Shown piece by piece: positions 11,093 through 22,494 of a stretch of 64,000 nt of DNA. Positions within the stretch are counted from its first letter, which is position 1. Each line of letters opens with the position of its first letter. The DNA lies in contig NC_083337.1 in the NCBI RefSeq assembly GCF_019175385.1, forward strand, positions 21,623,885 through 21,687,884. Direction: 5' to 3'. Position numbers and translations under genes: made by a program. The notes under the pieces were generated by a model. That model ran no database searches and was not told the DNA's origin. It saw only the letters and a list, made by a program, of their open reading frames with translations. Origin of the DNA: Lycium barbarum (taxonomy: Eukaryota; Streptophyta; Magnoliopsida; Solanales; Solanaceae).

Positions 11093-11554
11093 TGTTACAC
11101 CTTAGAATTTCGGGTTGTTGCATGGTAAATAGACTAACATAAGTTAAGGTGTGTATGGTGTCCCTACAAGTAAGAAGGGATACTTAATGATTCTAATTAA
11201 GATTCCAAAGATATTTGAGGAGAGAGAAGAAAGCTTGTGGGAAAAAGTTAAGGTACATAGTATCTTACCCCTTGTACAAATGTACCAGCAGGTATTCCTG
11301 GTAAGTTACAGGATTATAAGTTGAACGGATCGAATCGAGAAAATCTGAACTGAATCAGGAAAAGTCTGCAGACACCAGTCACTGTCGACGGGCATGTCGA
11401 CAGAACGTCGATCTGCACCGTCCCTGTGTTTCTGCAATCATACAAACATAGATTTGCAGGCGTAAATTGATGGAGCAAGTCGACAGACCATCAACACGTC
11501 GACAGGTCATCTATCCGCTTGTCGAACTGCTTCACTCGAACTTTCCAATTCCAG
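11093..11554 (+). repeat. Element D 5' LTR, truncated
   Basis: Matches the first part of the 3' LTR at 19920 (TGTTACACCTTAGAATTTCGGG against TGTTACACCTCAGAATTTCGGG). It contains a cluster of GTCGACGG-type words (about 11384-11530). It ends abruptly at TTCCAATTCCAG, where sequence switches to an E-type LTR in the opposite orientation; the two partners share CCAG at the joint. Confidence 0.9.
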
Positions 11555-12234
11555 ATAGACTGTCTCCTGAGGAGTCACAACTAATCAGATCATAAAATGA
11601 TACGCAAGCCGACAAGGCTGTCACTACACATCAATATCATGTCATATGCAAGTCGACAAGGCTGCCATTACAAACGAACATATACATGGCACAACGTTTA
11701 GACACAGCTAAACAAAACTTATACACAACCCACACACATGTCTACAGACCTCTAAGAGTGCCAACAGTAACATATGACGGGACAGGGCCCCGTCGTACCC
11801 CTGGACAAACATATACATATACATCATAAGATCTGAACCAAAATTCTAGACTCCGGAACAACGGAGCTCTCCAAAACAGCTGAGTAGAAGCCCTAAGCTG
11901 AAGGGTCACCAAACCGACTATCTGTACCTGCGGGCATGAAACGCAGCCCCCCCGAAGAAAGGGGGTCAGTACGGAATATGTACTGAGTATATAAAGCATG
12001 AAATACAGTAAAAGGATCATAACTGAAATAGGGGGTACAGAAAACAAGTACAATGTCCAGAATACCAAAACACTTGCCCTTTTGAAACATAAATCATGCA
12101 TGTAAATATCATATATCATACCCGGCCTATTATGGGACTCGGTGAACATGGTCGCCACCCCGTCTTTGGCGCCATAACACAACATAACTCCATAAACACA
12201 TCATAACGCCATAACACAGCATAACTCCATCATC

Positions 12235-12277
<43 letters not shown>

Positions 12278-14245
12278 CATATTCCGGCCCTCTAGTGAGG
12301 AACTCGGTGAACAATGCAGTGAGACTATGCACGATAACATACCCGGCCCGGGACTCGGTGAAGGACATATTGAGGCATGCACGAGCAGAGTAGTGAGCAA
12401 CCATATGCAATTTCAAACATTATCAAGACTCAAACAGAATAAGAAGAAGGGATTAACACCTGTGTATCAATAGCGACAATCATATCAAGTATCCCTCGAA
12501 TGTCATTATAAATTATATCAAAAGAGCCTTAGGAATTATAGAAATGTATCATCATAATATGAAATAGTTTATAGAAGTCAAGGACATGCGTTATCGTAGA
12601 GTCTTCCAAGAATAGGAGCTTATATATATCGACTACTATCCAACGATAGAAAACTTGAGAGGGAAGCTCAATTATTTTAGGAGCTCTAACATCAAGAAAT
12701 GAATAGGAATCATGAATCATACTCGAAACTTATGAATTGAATTACCCCAAAGCTCATATCATTCGTCACTTATATCTAAGACATGCCAAAAGAAAGAAGG
12801 GACAACTTTACATATCTGTCGTAGATTGATCGTAACCAAGCTTTTGCTTCGTCGCCCCTTTAGCCTATTCAATACGAGAGTAACACTATTGTCAACAAAC
12901 TACGACTTCCCAAACTTATAAATTTACAACCAATCACTTATGGGAGTCACTTCTTAGCTCATACTTCTTGATTAGTATTTTAATTAATTAAGAACTTAAC
13001 AGAAATCAGGCAGCATTTCCTCTATATAACTCGCCTAACTCGAACTTCCAATTTATTTCCGATTATTACCACAATTCCAACAACGACAATAACAGAAATA
13101 ATAATATCAAATCTTTAAATTCCATCCCATAAACAACTCAATCAACTACCAACAACCTACACGACAACAACCACAACAACCTATACGATTTGCGGCATAA
13201 TTTTCGTAGTTCTCATCCCACAATTTAGCTATGACTTGGACGAAATTAAATGTATCTAGGAGAGAGGATTTCTTACCTTATATGCCAAGAAGTATCCTTT
13301 TTCCACCTTACTTCCCTTCAAAGAATAGCCTGAATTCAACAACGCGATAAAATAGAACAACGAAACTGAAGCGGTGCACAAATCCGTATGTTGTTCGTGA
13401 GAAAAAAAATAATTTGCTTGCTTCTTTAATATTGTGGCTCACGTTGCTGTGGTTTGAAAATATTTTCTTCACCATTTGAGTATGGTCAAGGGCGTTCCAG
13501 CCATGGAGAAAGTACTTGGCAAATGATCCATAATTGTATTATATGAAGGAGATAAATACCATACATATTAGTGAAAAGAAAAAAAAGTTCATCTACTTAG
13601 TGGATTTGCTAACGTGTAAGGCCATTCACTTTATATACCTCTTAGTCATCAATTGACCCCTTTTCATAGGTGTACACGTTAGTTCCCAACAACACCTGTC
13701 CATAGCCCAAACTAATACCACAAATAAATTCCTTATTGAACCTTTCACCGCATAATTAATTTCTTGGTCTCAATTTACTTAAATATTGATCACCTTTGAC
13801 ACACTCCATATACCCGTTACCATGACCATGTGATATAACACTAGGCCATAGCCTCATTTTCCACGCATAAAATATCATTCTCAATCATCGCCGTCACACT
13901 TTTTCGTCTTAAATCATTTCGAGACCTCATTCCTTATATACACCAAGTTCTTGATTTTCATCCTTGGATATGATCGGATTTTCCGGGCTCGGGTAAATAT
14001 GCTCCTGTTGGATGATTAAATTCTCTAGTCAAAATACGAGATATTATAGCTTGGACCGTATTCCACTCAAATAAATGTTGAAACTCGACAAAACTTATTT
14101 TGTTCGATTGGTTTAACATCAAATCCTTACGGTACAGGTGTACCCTCACTTTAACCACCTATAAGCTTGGGGGATAATCTTGTGTCCGTTACTAATATCA
14201 TTTAACTCGCACACTTTCCAACGCATGAGAACACGGGACGTAACA
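11551..14245 (-). repeat. Element E 3' LTR (outer 180 bp missing)
   Basis: In plus orientation it runs from CCAGATAGACTG (matching 18381 in the other LTR) to ...CGGGACGTAACA at 14245, so the minus strand starts TGTTACGTCCCG. It holds an acceptor-like block (CGCAG boundary at 11938, CTGAC at 11965-11969, minus strand), a TA microsatellite (12235-12278), a mutated mini-exon donor (GTATGT changed to ATATGT near 12805) and a donor-like AAG|GTAAGA near 13277. The short frames within it are not genes. Confidence 0.85.
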
Positions 14246-14280
14246 TCCTTCCCCCCTTTAGAACATTCGTCCTCGAATGT
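14246..14280 (-). other. Element E polypurine tract and pre-PPT hairpin
   Basis: In plus orientation the tract reads TCCTTCCCCCCTTT next to the LTR end, followed by ACATTCGTCCTCGAATGT (14263-14280), the reverse complement of the hairpin found before every other polypurine tract here. This fixes E's minus orientation. Confidence 0.9.
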
Positions 14281-17200
14281 CAAACTAGTCCTGCACTCCC
14301 AATACTTCCTCAAGTGTTCTTTTATTGAATTATGCCCTTCACATGCCTCTTTCGTTGGTCGATTCCCTTCAATTTATTATAATGCATTCCAGATCTCTAA
14401 GTAACCATTCCCGTAATATTTCCTCTTACTCTTATCTCTTGTCTTTACCCTGCTCTTTATTTCACAGTTGGTTGACAGTTGTATTGCTAGCTCTTTTGCT
14501 GAAATCTTACTCTCTCCCTAGTGCACTTGGTCATAGCTCAACTCTTTATTCTTTTATAGTTACTCCCTTAAGATGTATCTTTCACTTCATCTTGCCTCTT
14601 AATCTTTGAATAAGATTTTATAACGCGCAGAGGTCCCTCGTCATTTTATTAGACTTTACAATCCCTGGAGTATTTCATGCCTCTGGCAACCTGTAGACCC
14701 TTCGCGGACTCTACGAATAAAACAAAATTTCCCAAGGTGTTACATTATTTTACTTTAATAACCTTACATTACTCTACTGTTACAGTCCATATTCTAGAAT
14801 CTTCAACATCATGTATCACTTCTCGACTTTCACCGTCACTTTACCTTTTTGCTCTTATCTCGATCTTTAGAGTTGAATATTAAGTAGCACTGGAGTTCCC
14901 TCATATTATAACTTTACATAGCTGCTCTGTAATCTGTCTATCATTAACCGGTATAATTCTGAAAGAATTTTTGGTCTGACATATAAATTCATTGTCTTCT
15001 AGTAACCAGCTCGTTCTGATCATCTGTCGTTTCCTTATTTTTAATTAAAACTCTTCTATTGCTTCTGTACTCAGATTTGGCTCTTAGTTTTTCTGTCACA
15101 CATTATGTTGCAGTCTTTACAAGAATATACGAAGGTGCTCAAATAAGCCCGAAAAATACCTTAGCGTCGTTTCGCTAGTCTTTGTGCTTCACCTTGCATT
15201 CTCCTCTTGTACCTTTTAATCGGTATCGGGGCTCAACAATGGCCATATCCTATTTGCCCTCAGTACTAATTTTATTTCGGTAATGTAGCTCAAACCATCT
15301 TATGCCTTCCCTTAATATATCCAATATTAGTCATAGTCTTTTCTTCTCCTGGTTTATTATGCTTTACGTAACTCACCCGTACTAAATCTCGTTCGTAGCC
15401 TATCTCGTTATACTCATTTCCCTTTCTTTATTCACCCTTTGATTTTCTCATATACCACTATAGGAGATTTTATATCCCCTTCCTTTGTTACTTATAAGTC
15501 GCAATATCATTAGCGCACAACACTATTGCCAAATCTTAGCCTCTAACCTAGTATAGTATTGCTATCCTTTATAATATCTCTTAAGTTACTCGTTACCATT
15601 CTCTTGTCATACTCTTCCTTTTTATAAGCACCCACTTTTAATGTCCTTCTATTCAAGACCTTTACAAATGCTTCTCAGCTCTGTCTCAAGTACCACCCTG
15701 GCTTCAATCCATTTATTGCTGGCCTTCAGATCTTTCTAACTTGTTTCAGCAAGGGATCTCACTTGAAGTTTAAGCATCCATATCAAATATATTGCAGTGT
15801 CAATTTTTTCCATTTTACACTTGCTTTTATCACACCCGCTTTCCCCCTTTAGGGTGTACTTATACCATTATCTGTTTATATTCCGCTCTACGTCCCTATT
15901 TCCAATCTCAAATTCATCTGATCCATTTTCCAATTCCCTTGGTATATTGTACCATATCCATGTCTTTTCTTTATAATTTATAACTTTGATTATCCATGTA
16001 CGAAACCTTAACAGAATCACGAAGTGACGAGAACCCTTCTATGTATAGTACAAAATCCCATCTAACCATCTGTACTCAAGTAACGCAAGCCATGTAGCAA
16101 CTCGTCCAAGGCCACATTCCACTTATTCCAATCAATAATTAATTAGTACTAGTAGTCATTCCAACTTCTTGATTAGGTAACACTTACATTCTGATGATAA
16201 GTGTCCCAAGCTCTCTAATAGCATTATCTTTTATCCCAATCTGTATCATCTGTTTCCTTTAATAAATTAACAATGCATCAGTTGTTTCGCAAATCTACAA
16301 TCATTGTCCTTTAAGGATTTCACTATTTTCGAGGTGAAGTCATATATACTCAGCACTCCTCCTTTATGCCTTAGTACTTTAATCACATAGATCACGTCAT
16401 ATCTTTTAGTCACTTCCTCGCTAGGCATTACTCATTTTCATAACAACCCCAATGATATTCACATTACATCCTGTTCGTAATCAATCATATAGCGTAACAC
16501 ATCTTAACTTTTTACCCTTTTGGTCAATCTTATCCTTAATACCTCACAAGCTGTCTTATCAATACATTCATATTCGTCACAATTCTTCTTCCTCTGTACT
16601 CTTGCCTCAATCATACTATTACTTCTTCCAACTATAAACTCATCGTAATTTATCCCTACTTATCAGTTCACTCGATACTTCAATAAAACATTCTGTTAAG
16701 ATTTGCCACCTTTTCCTAAATCATCCCTTAGTGTCACAAGCCCTTTCCAAATTATCCTAGCATTTCATCTACAACACATGAAACACATGATCTAAGATAG
16801 TCCACAAGTTTGAGTTTTCCTTCTATAAATTCCATCTCCAATTAGTTGATTAAGAACTAATAAACTCAAGGAAATAAAGATATGATGAAATGTTACCTCA
16901 AGAACACAAGAACGCTCTAACTCCAAGATTACGACACCATGAAGCATCCTCCAAACCACCACAAGAAGAAGAACTAGAATCCGACAAGCACCACGGGACT
17001 TCTAATGCTCGATTCACATAGTTTACCTCCAGATTTGTTCTTGGGTCGTGAGCGAACTATTTAGTTCATAAACTACTTGCTGTATGCTTTGTACTCTTCA
17101 AACAAAAGTGAAACTTAATTGCTGGACGTTTTTGCTCTTCAACATGAGCTTTTTCTAAGGTAAAATGTGGCGTGAAAGTATTCTGGTCCGTTCAAATGAA

Positions 17201-18184
17201 TTCCAAACTTTGCTGCTCATATTTGCTTCTTCGAAATAAAATTTTCCAAATAAGAATGATGCCTTTTACGGATAACATGGAGGGTATCTCCTAAAGCTTT
17301 AATCCAACGTGATAAATTTACCCTATCGATATCGACCTCATAATTCCTATTACTATCGATTCAACAGTTAACTTATTCCTCGAAGTCAACTGTACTCACC
17401 ACTTAGTCAAATCTTATCATCACTATTGACACGACCTTTCGAGAATATTACGAACTTATATCTCATTCTCTTTTTATTTCTAGGAAAATTTTGGCAGAGT
17501 TTCCTCTGTTTTTCTTACTATCTCAAAACCTGCACGCAGGAAATACCAACAACGCCTCACAGGGCCAACATACACATATAAATTATATCATATCATAGAC
17601 GCACAGGGCTCCTTATATCAATAACAATATGAAAATGATGAACTTACCTTGTATGTCCAACTCAAACTGTACCTGTTACACTTTCCTGTTTTTTTTCCTT
17701 CCAATCTTTAACTGCATTTCAATCATATCTGCAACACCCACACTATATCTGACATATATTCTGCTTACCGTTACTGATTCCTTCAGCTTCTTTTGTGTGC
17801 GCCTTATAACTAAACTTATCAACAATATATATACATTCAATCCATTTTCTTACTATACTTACAGTAACTTACCTTGATGATGGCCAGTTTGCCACTCTGT
17901 ATATACAATTTCTGATAGCGTAACCTCGATGAAATATCTTACCTCTATAACCTCCAGTAGCATTATTTACCTTCTCTTGTCGACACCACTCTCCTGCTGA
18001 AATCAAGGTTAGTATATATAAAGGATATCATTTCCTATCTCTTGGCTCTATCGCACGATCTAGAATAAGAAGGAACGGTAACATCCTAAATGTCCTGTAA
18101 CTTCCTGTTTATAGATGTGGTGTACAACACACCGATAAACAAGACTCTACTAGACACGGTCTGTAGACACTCCGAGGATGAACT
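14281..18184 (-). other. Element E internal region, non-coding
   Basis: About 3.9 kb of AT-rich sequence, pyrimidine-rich on the plus strand. Short plus-strand frames (for example 14325-14609, 17629-17877) run against the element's direction and show no known domain. On the minus strand, stops are frequent in all frames. The 5' end of the interior (about 18040-18184) matches the leader of TE1 closely. Confidence 0.75.
18106..18141 (-). promoter_or_regulatory. Element E leader hairpin
   Basis: On the minus strand, TGTTTATCGGTGTG pairs with CACATCTATAAACA (one mismatch and G-U allowed) around a loop holding the palindrome TGTACA. This is the counterpart of the TE1 and A leader hairpins. The loop sequence differs but stays self-complementary. 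Function inferred only. Confidence 0.55.
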
Positions 18185-18196
18185 GCTCTGATACCA
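18185..18196 (-). other. Element E primer-binding site
   Basis: Plus strand GCTCTGATACCA is the reverse complement of TGGTATCAGAGC. It lies 4 nt inside the LTR boundary at 18201, as in TE1. Confidence 0.93.
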
Positions 18197-18200
18197 CTTT

Positions 18201-18337
18201 TGTCACGACCCAACCCCGTGGGCCATGATTAGTGCCCGACCGAGACACCCGTATACATACCTGTTAGGTATAGCCAAACTGAAAACTACGACCAATATGA
18301 AAACTTATGAAAGAACTCTAACGGTTCATAACGTCAT

Positions 18338-18380
<43 letters not shown>

Positions 18381-19487
18381 CCAGATAGACTGTCTCCTGA
18401 GGAGTCACAACTAATCAGATCATAAAATGATATGCAAGCCGACAAGGCTGCCACTACACATCAATATCATGTCATATGCAAGCCGACAAAGCTGCCATTA
18501 CAGACGAACATATACATGGCAGAACGTTTAGACACAGCTGAACAGAACTTATACACAACCCACACATATGTCTACAGACCTCTATGAGTTCCAACAGTGA
18601 CATATGACGAGACAGGGCCCGTCGTACCCCTGGACAAACGTATACATATACATCATAAGATCTGAACCAAAAGTCTAGACTCCGAAACAATGGAGCTCTC
18701 CAAAACAGCTGAGTAGAAGCCCTATGCTAAAGGGTCACCAAACCGACTATCTGTACCTGCGGGCATGAAACGCAGCCCCTCGAAGAAAGGGGAAGAACAT
18801 TAGCCATCCTAGTGGCTCTAAGAATATGAGCTTCTTTGGAGTCATATATACGTCGTCTATTTGTTTTATAAAGATCATGCCAAAAATAAAGAAAGGATAG
18901 CTTTACATACCTGTCGTAGATTGATCGTAACCAAGCTTTTGCTTCGTCGCCCCTTTATCCTATTCAATACGAGAGTAACACTATTGTCAACAAACTACGA
19001 CTTCCCAAACTTATAAATTTACAACCAATCACTTATGGGAGTCACTTCTTAGCTCATACTTCTTGATTAGTATTTTAATTAATTAAGAACTTAACGGAAA
19101 TCGGGCAGCATTTCCTCTATATAACTCGCCTAACTCGAACTTCGAATTAATTTCCGATTATTACCACAATACCAACAACGGCGATAACAGAAATAATCAT
19201 ATCAAATCTTTAAATTCCATCCCATAAACAACTCAATCAACTACCAACAACCTACACGACAACAACCACAACAACCTATACGATTTGCGACATAATTTTC
19301 GTAGTTCTCGTCCCACAATTTAGCTCTGACTTGGACGAAATTAAATGTATCTAGGAGAGAGAATTTCTTACCTTATATGCCAAGAAGTATCCTTTTTCCA
19401 CCTTACTTCCCTTCAAAGAATAGCCCGAATTCAACAACGCGATAAAATGGAACAACGAAACCGAAGTGGTGCACAAATCCGTATGTT
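18201..19487 (-). repeat. Element E 5' LTR, truncated and internally deleted
   Basis: Starts TGTCACGACCCAACC in plus orientation and parallels 11551-14245, with the acceptor-like block cut short near 18793 and a jump to the mini-exon zone (18911-18959, intact GTATGT donor on the minus strand). It ends near 19487, where the other LTR continues for about 850 bp more. A CA/TA microsatellite lies at 18340-18380. Confidence 0.85.
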
Positions 19488-19639
19488 GTCGTGCACAGTT
19501 TCATTGCATTGTTCACCGAATCCCTCACTATAGGGACGGGTACGGTATATATATATATATATGATATGATGATGTGATGATATGATGATATGATGATGTG
19601 ATTATGGCACCAAGGATGACTTTGTTCACCGCGTCCCAT
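19488..19639 (+). repeat. LTR-derived fragment, plus orientation
   Basis: Contains TGCATTGTTCACCGAATCCC and TTCACCGCGTCCC, words that occur in the TE1 LTR near 2846-2870 and, inverted, in the E LTR near 12300-12360. A TA microsatellite and ATGATG repeats lie between. It bridges the broken end of E and the pol remnant of D, so it is probably debris from a deletion event. Confidence 0.5.
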
Positions 19640-19711
19640 ATGAAGATCAGATATCCACATTTATTTCCACCCCCGGAAGAGATTCAAGACGAGACGCCAT
19701 TATCCTCAGGT
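19640..19711 (+). pseudogene. C-terminal tail of a Tekay-like pol (element D)
   Basis: The frame MKIRYPHLFPPPEEIQDE corresponds to the tail that follows the chromodomain in Tekay-like pol proteins; the same RYPHLF-type tail is readable after the chromodomain in A (near 49535) and H (near 59650). Everything upstream of it in D is gone. This is the only coding remnant that classifies D. Confidence 0.7.
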
Positions 19712-19919
19712 ATGAAATGCTTCTTTTATTGCTTTTGGGTCGTGTGTGGCTATGTTTTATGGCTGTTGTTGTTATAGCCCTGTGTGGCGATGTTATTTTG
19801 GGCTGTTGTGGTAGGATGATAGTGCCATATTACAGGGGAAACTCTGGCAAAATTTCTGTTGAATCCCTTGAGAACTTAACATTCGAGGACGAATGTTCTT
19901 AAGGGGGGGGAGGGGAGAA
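19712..19919 (+). other. Element D 3' untranslated part with polypurine tract
   Basis: Follows the pol tail and contains the pre-PPT hairpin ACATTCGAGGACGAATGT (19879-19896) and the purine tract from 19901 to 19919, adjacent to the 3' LTR. It resembles A's 3' untranslated part, including GGGGAAACTCTGGC before the hairpin. Confidence 0.85.
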
Positions 19920-22225
19920 TGTTACACCTCAGAATTTCGGGTTGTTGCACGGTAAATAGAATAACGCAAGTTAATGTGTGTATGGTGTCCCTACAAGTAA
20001 GAAGGGATAATGATTCTAATTAAGATTCCAAAGACATTTAAGGAGAGAGAAGAAAGCTTGTTGGAGAAAGTTAAGGTAGAGAGTGTCTTACCCCATGTAC
20101 AAATGTACTAGCAGGTATTCCTGGTAATTTACAGGATTATAAGTTGAACGGATCGAATCGACGAAATATGAATTGAATCAGGAAAAGTTTGCAGATAACA
20201 GTTACTGTCGACGGGCTGTCGACGTGCACCGTCCCTGTGTTTCTGCAATCAGAGATTTGCGAGGGTAAGTCGACGGGTCGTCAACCCGCTCGTCAAACCG
20301 CTTCGCTGGAACTTTCTAGTTCCAGCTATAAATAAACGACGCCTGCCCTTATTTTTCAGATTCCACTCTCCCTACAAGTCTTGAAGACTCTAGAAAATTC
20401 CATACACTTCCCTAGCATAAATCCAAGGTAAATCAAAGATCAAATACCAAAAATTAGTAGAATCAAGTGCAAGGATGCTCTCTAGGTTTTGTGGAAACCA
20501 AGGATCTCTTTGGTGTTGAAGTGGGGTTTTCCTCCAAGTGAGGTATTTTCATCCAAAGTCTATCTCTACATCATCAAAGGTGAGTTTCATGTTCATTTCA
20601 TGTTATTAAGAGTATTGAGGGGTTGAAGGACTTGGGTTAGAGAAGAAAGTAGAATATGAGTTCAAATATGGAGAAAATGGTATTTTGAGGAGTAAGTTAA
20701 TGTGAATTATGATTCTTAAGTATGAGATGAGTATAATATTTTTATAAATGATGCTAATGACGTCGAGGAAGTGTTATGTGAAGAATAAATATGATGTTGT
20801 ATTAGAGTTATGGGTATGCATGATGTTGAAGGTGGATTTGAGAAGTAAATAATGTTTAACATAAAGAATCTACCGATTATGATAATATGGGTGTTCTTAT
20901 TGATGTTTGGGAGTTGTCTTATTTTATGGAGGAAGTTGTCAAAACAAAGAAAATGTTGCCCAATTTTCATTAGCTCTTAGTTGATTTAGCTTAAGCTTAA
21001 GTATGTTTCCGGTTGTCTAACCTTAGTACAAATTCTCTTGAATGTAGAATCGCGAGCTTAGAAGGAAAGCGTTTAGTCGATAAAGTGGAAGAGACGTAAA
21101 GGTATGTAAGGCTAGCCCTTCTTTCTAAGGCATGACTTCCATCACATAATAGTTTCTATCTTTCCATGACTTTCGTACATTCCGAAAATTACGAGTCCAT
21201 GATTATTAAGAGCTCTCATGAGATAAAGATAAGAAATTAGTTATGATAATGGGGATTTTAGTCATAGAGGTTCTAAGATTACGAAAGCATGCTATTATGA
21301 GATTAATGATCTTGATGTATGATTTCCTTGATTGCTATTCATTATTGATAGTCTTACCTCATAATTCTATTTCCTTCAAGGCGAGACATGATAACTATGA
21401 TGGTTTTATAAAATAATCGGAGGTTACCGACCTTACGTCACTCCGATAGAGTTACATCTTTTACTTGAGCTCTTATGCATGCTTCATGTTGAGTGTATAA
21501 TGATGTTACACCGTTCCTAGATGGCCGGGCAGCACCGCTAAGGTGGGCGGCTTATTACACCGTGTCTATTTGGCATGGGCAGACATCACTAATGGGCGGC
21601 GCGAAATGGTTACCCCGGACGCGGGTTAATGATGTTATTGATTCAGACAGTTTATATATGGATGTGTGATATGTTTAAAGGTAAAAGTGAGCATCCATGA
21701 TACAGCCTCAAGAGGCAAGCAATTACAGTTATCCTTTCTTTTGGTGCTTTCTATTTTTCCTTATTATGTTATCATATATGCCTTACATACTCAATACATT
21801 GTTTGTACTGACATACTTTTCTTTTATAGACGCTGTGTTCATGCCCACAGGTAGACCGAGAGACGGTGCAGACGCTTAGGAGCTTTCTCAGCAGATTTGC
21901 AGGAGCACTTTACTACATTGGAGTTGCCATCTCTTGGTATATTCTTTTGTGTATATATTGGGGCATGGCGGGGTCCTGTCCCGCCCTCATGACTTCAGTA
22001 CTTCAGTTATAGGCTCGTAGATACTTATATGTGGGATTTAGATGTTATGAGACTTTTTCCGTGTATATGTTGTACATCATTTTGTATCATCGTGCGCTTA
22101 TGCATATATATAAATTTTGAGAGATTCAGAAATTGGTTTATGACAAGTACGATAGATAGTATGATAAGTGTTGCTCGGTAGCCAGCTCAGGGTACCCGTG
22201 ATGGCCCACTAGTTGGGTCGTGACA
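19920..22225 (+). repeat. Element D 3' LTR (2306 bp)
   Basis: Begins TGTTACACCTCAG and ends GTTGGGTCGTGACA, then GTTTT. Along it are a GTCGACGG word cluster (20207-20300), an inverted repeat directly before TATAAATAA (20307-20335), donor-like AAAG|GTGAGT (20579/20580), a 54-nt candidate mini-exon 21048-21101 ending AAAG|GTATGTAAGG, CTGAC at 21808-21812 and an acceptor-like CCCACAG ending at 21850. Gypsy LTRs carry the promoter and RNA end signals; the splice reading is inference. Confidence 0.92.
20307..20335 (+). promoter_or_regulatory. Element D LTR core promoter: inverted repeat plus TATA box
   Basis: TGGAACTTTCTAGTTCCA (20307-20324) is a perfect 7-bp inverted repeat, followed after two bases by TATAAATAA (20327-20335). 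It sits after the GTCGACGG word cluster and before the donor-like site. A strong TATA box in the first fifth of the LTR is the probable start of element transcription. Confidence 0.7.
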
Positions 22226-22458
22226 GTTTTGAAGTAAGTCAACAGCCTAAATTAAAGTTCATGAAGTCTAGTTTCCAACGCAACAAATCGCTCGTCGATA
22301 TCTCATTGGAGTAGAAAATTATGGACGTTACAAGTTAGGCTATCACAGCAGGGATTAACCCTTTGCGAACGCGACCAAAGGGTCGCGAACGCGAATATGA
22401 GGACTGAATAACCCTTTGTAAATGCGACCCAAGGCCGCGAACACGAATTGCAAATTTT

Positions 22459-22494
22459 AAGTCGGTTTCCACCGACTTCTACACCTTATATAGG
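22459..22494 (+). promoter_or_regulatory. Element A 5' LTR core promoter
   Basis: AAGTCGGTTTCCACCGACTT is a perfect 8-bp inverted repeat, followed 8 bp later by TATATAGG. The 3' LTR copy (50289-50324) has one mismatch in the stem and reads ATATAAGG. The layout is the same as in element D although the stem sequence differs. Confidence 0.65.

Larger units (their letters stand above)
11551..19487 (-). mobile_element. Element E: non-coding LTR element on the minus strand
   Basis: Reads from right to left: truncated 5' LTR (18201-19487), primer site TGGTATCAGAGC (18185-18196), leader hairpin, about 3.95 kb of interior, pre-PPT hairpin, polypurine tract and 3' LTR (14245-11551, outer end lost). 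No gag or pol frame is visible on either strand of the interior, so E is another non-autonomous element. Its cis signals match those of TE1 and A. Both outer ends were lost by deletion, so its target duplication cannot be read. Confidence 0.85.
11093..22225 (+). mobile_element. Element D: rearranged gypsy element inside A's 5' LTR
   Basis: Bounded by TGTTACACC (11093) and GGGTCGTGACA (22225) with a perfect target duplication GTTTT (11088-11092, 22226-22230). The 3' LTR (19920-22225) and polypurine tract are complete, but only 462 bp of the 5' LTR remain. The primer site, gag and most of pol are gone. Their place is taken by the minus-strand element E and LTR fragments. A short C-terminal pol remnant at 19640 identifies D as Tekay-like. 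Confidence 0.9.

Noticed and set aside
14180..17877. Series of plus-strand open frames inside element E
   Set aside because: Pyrimidine-rich strand gives few stops by composition; frames are short, overlapping and antisense to the element, with no known motif.
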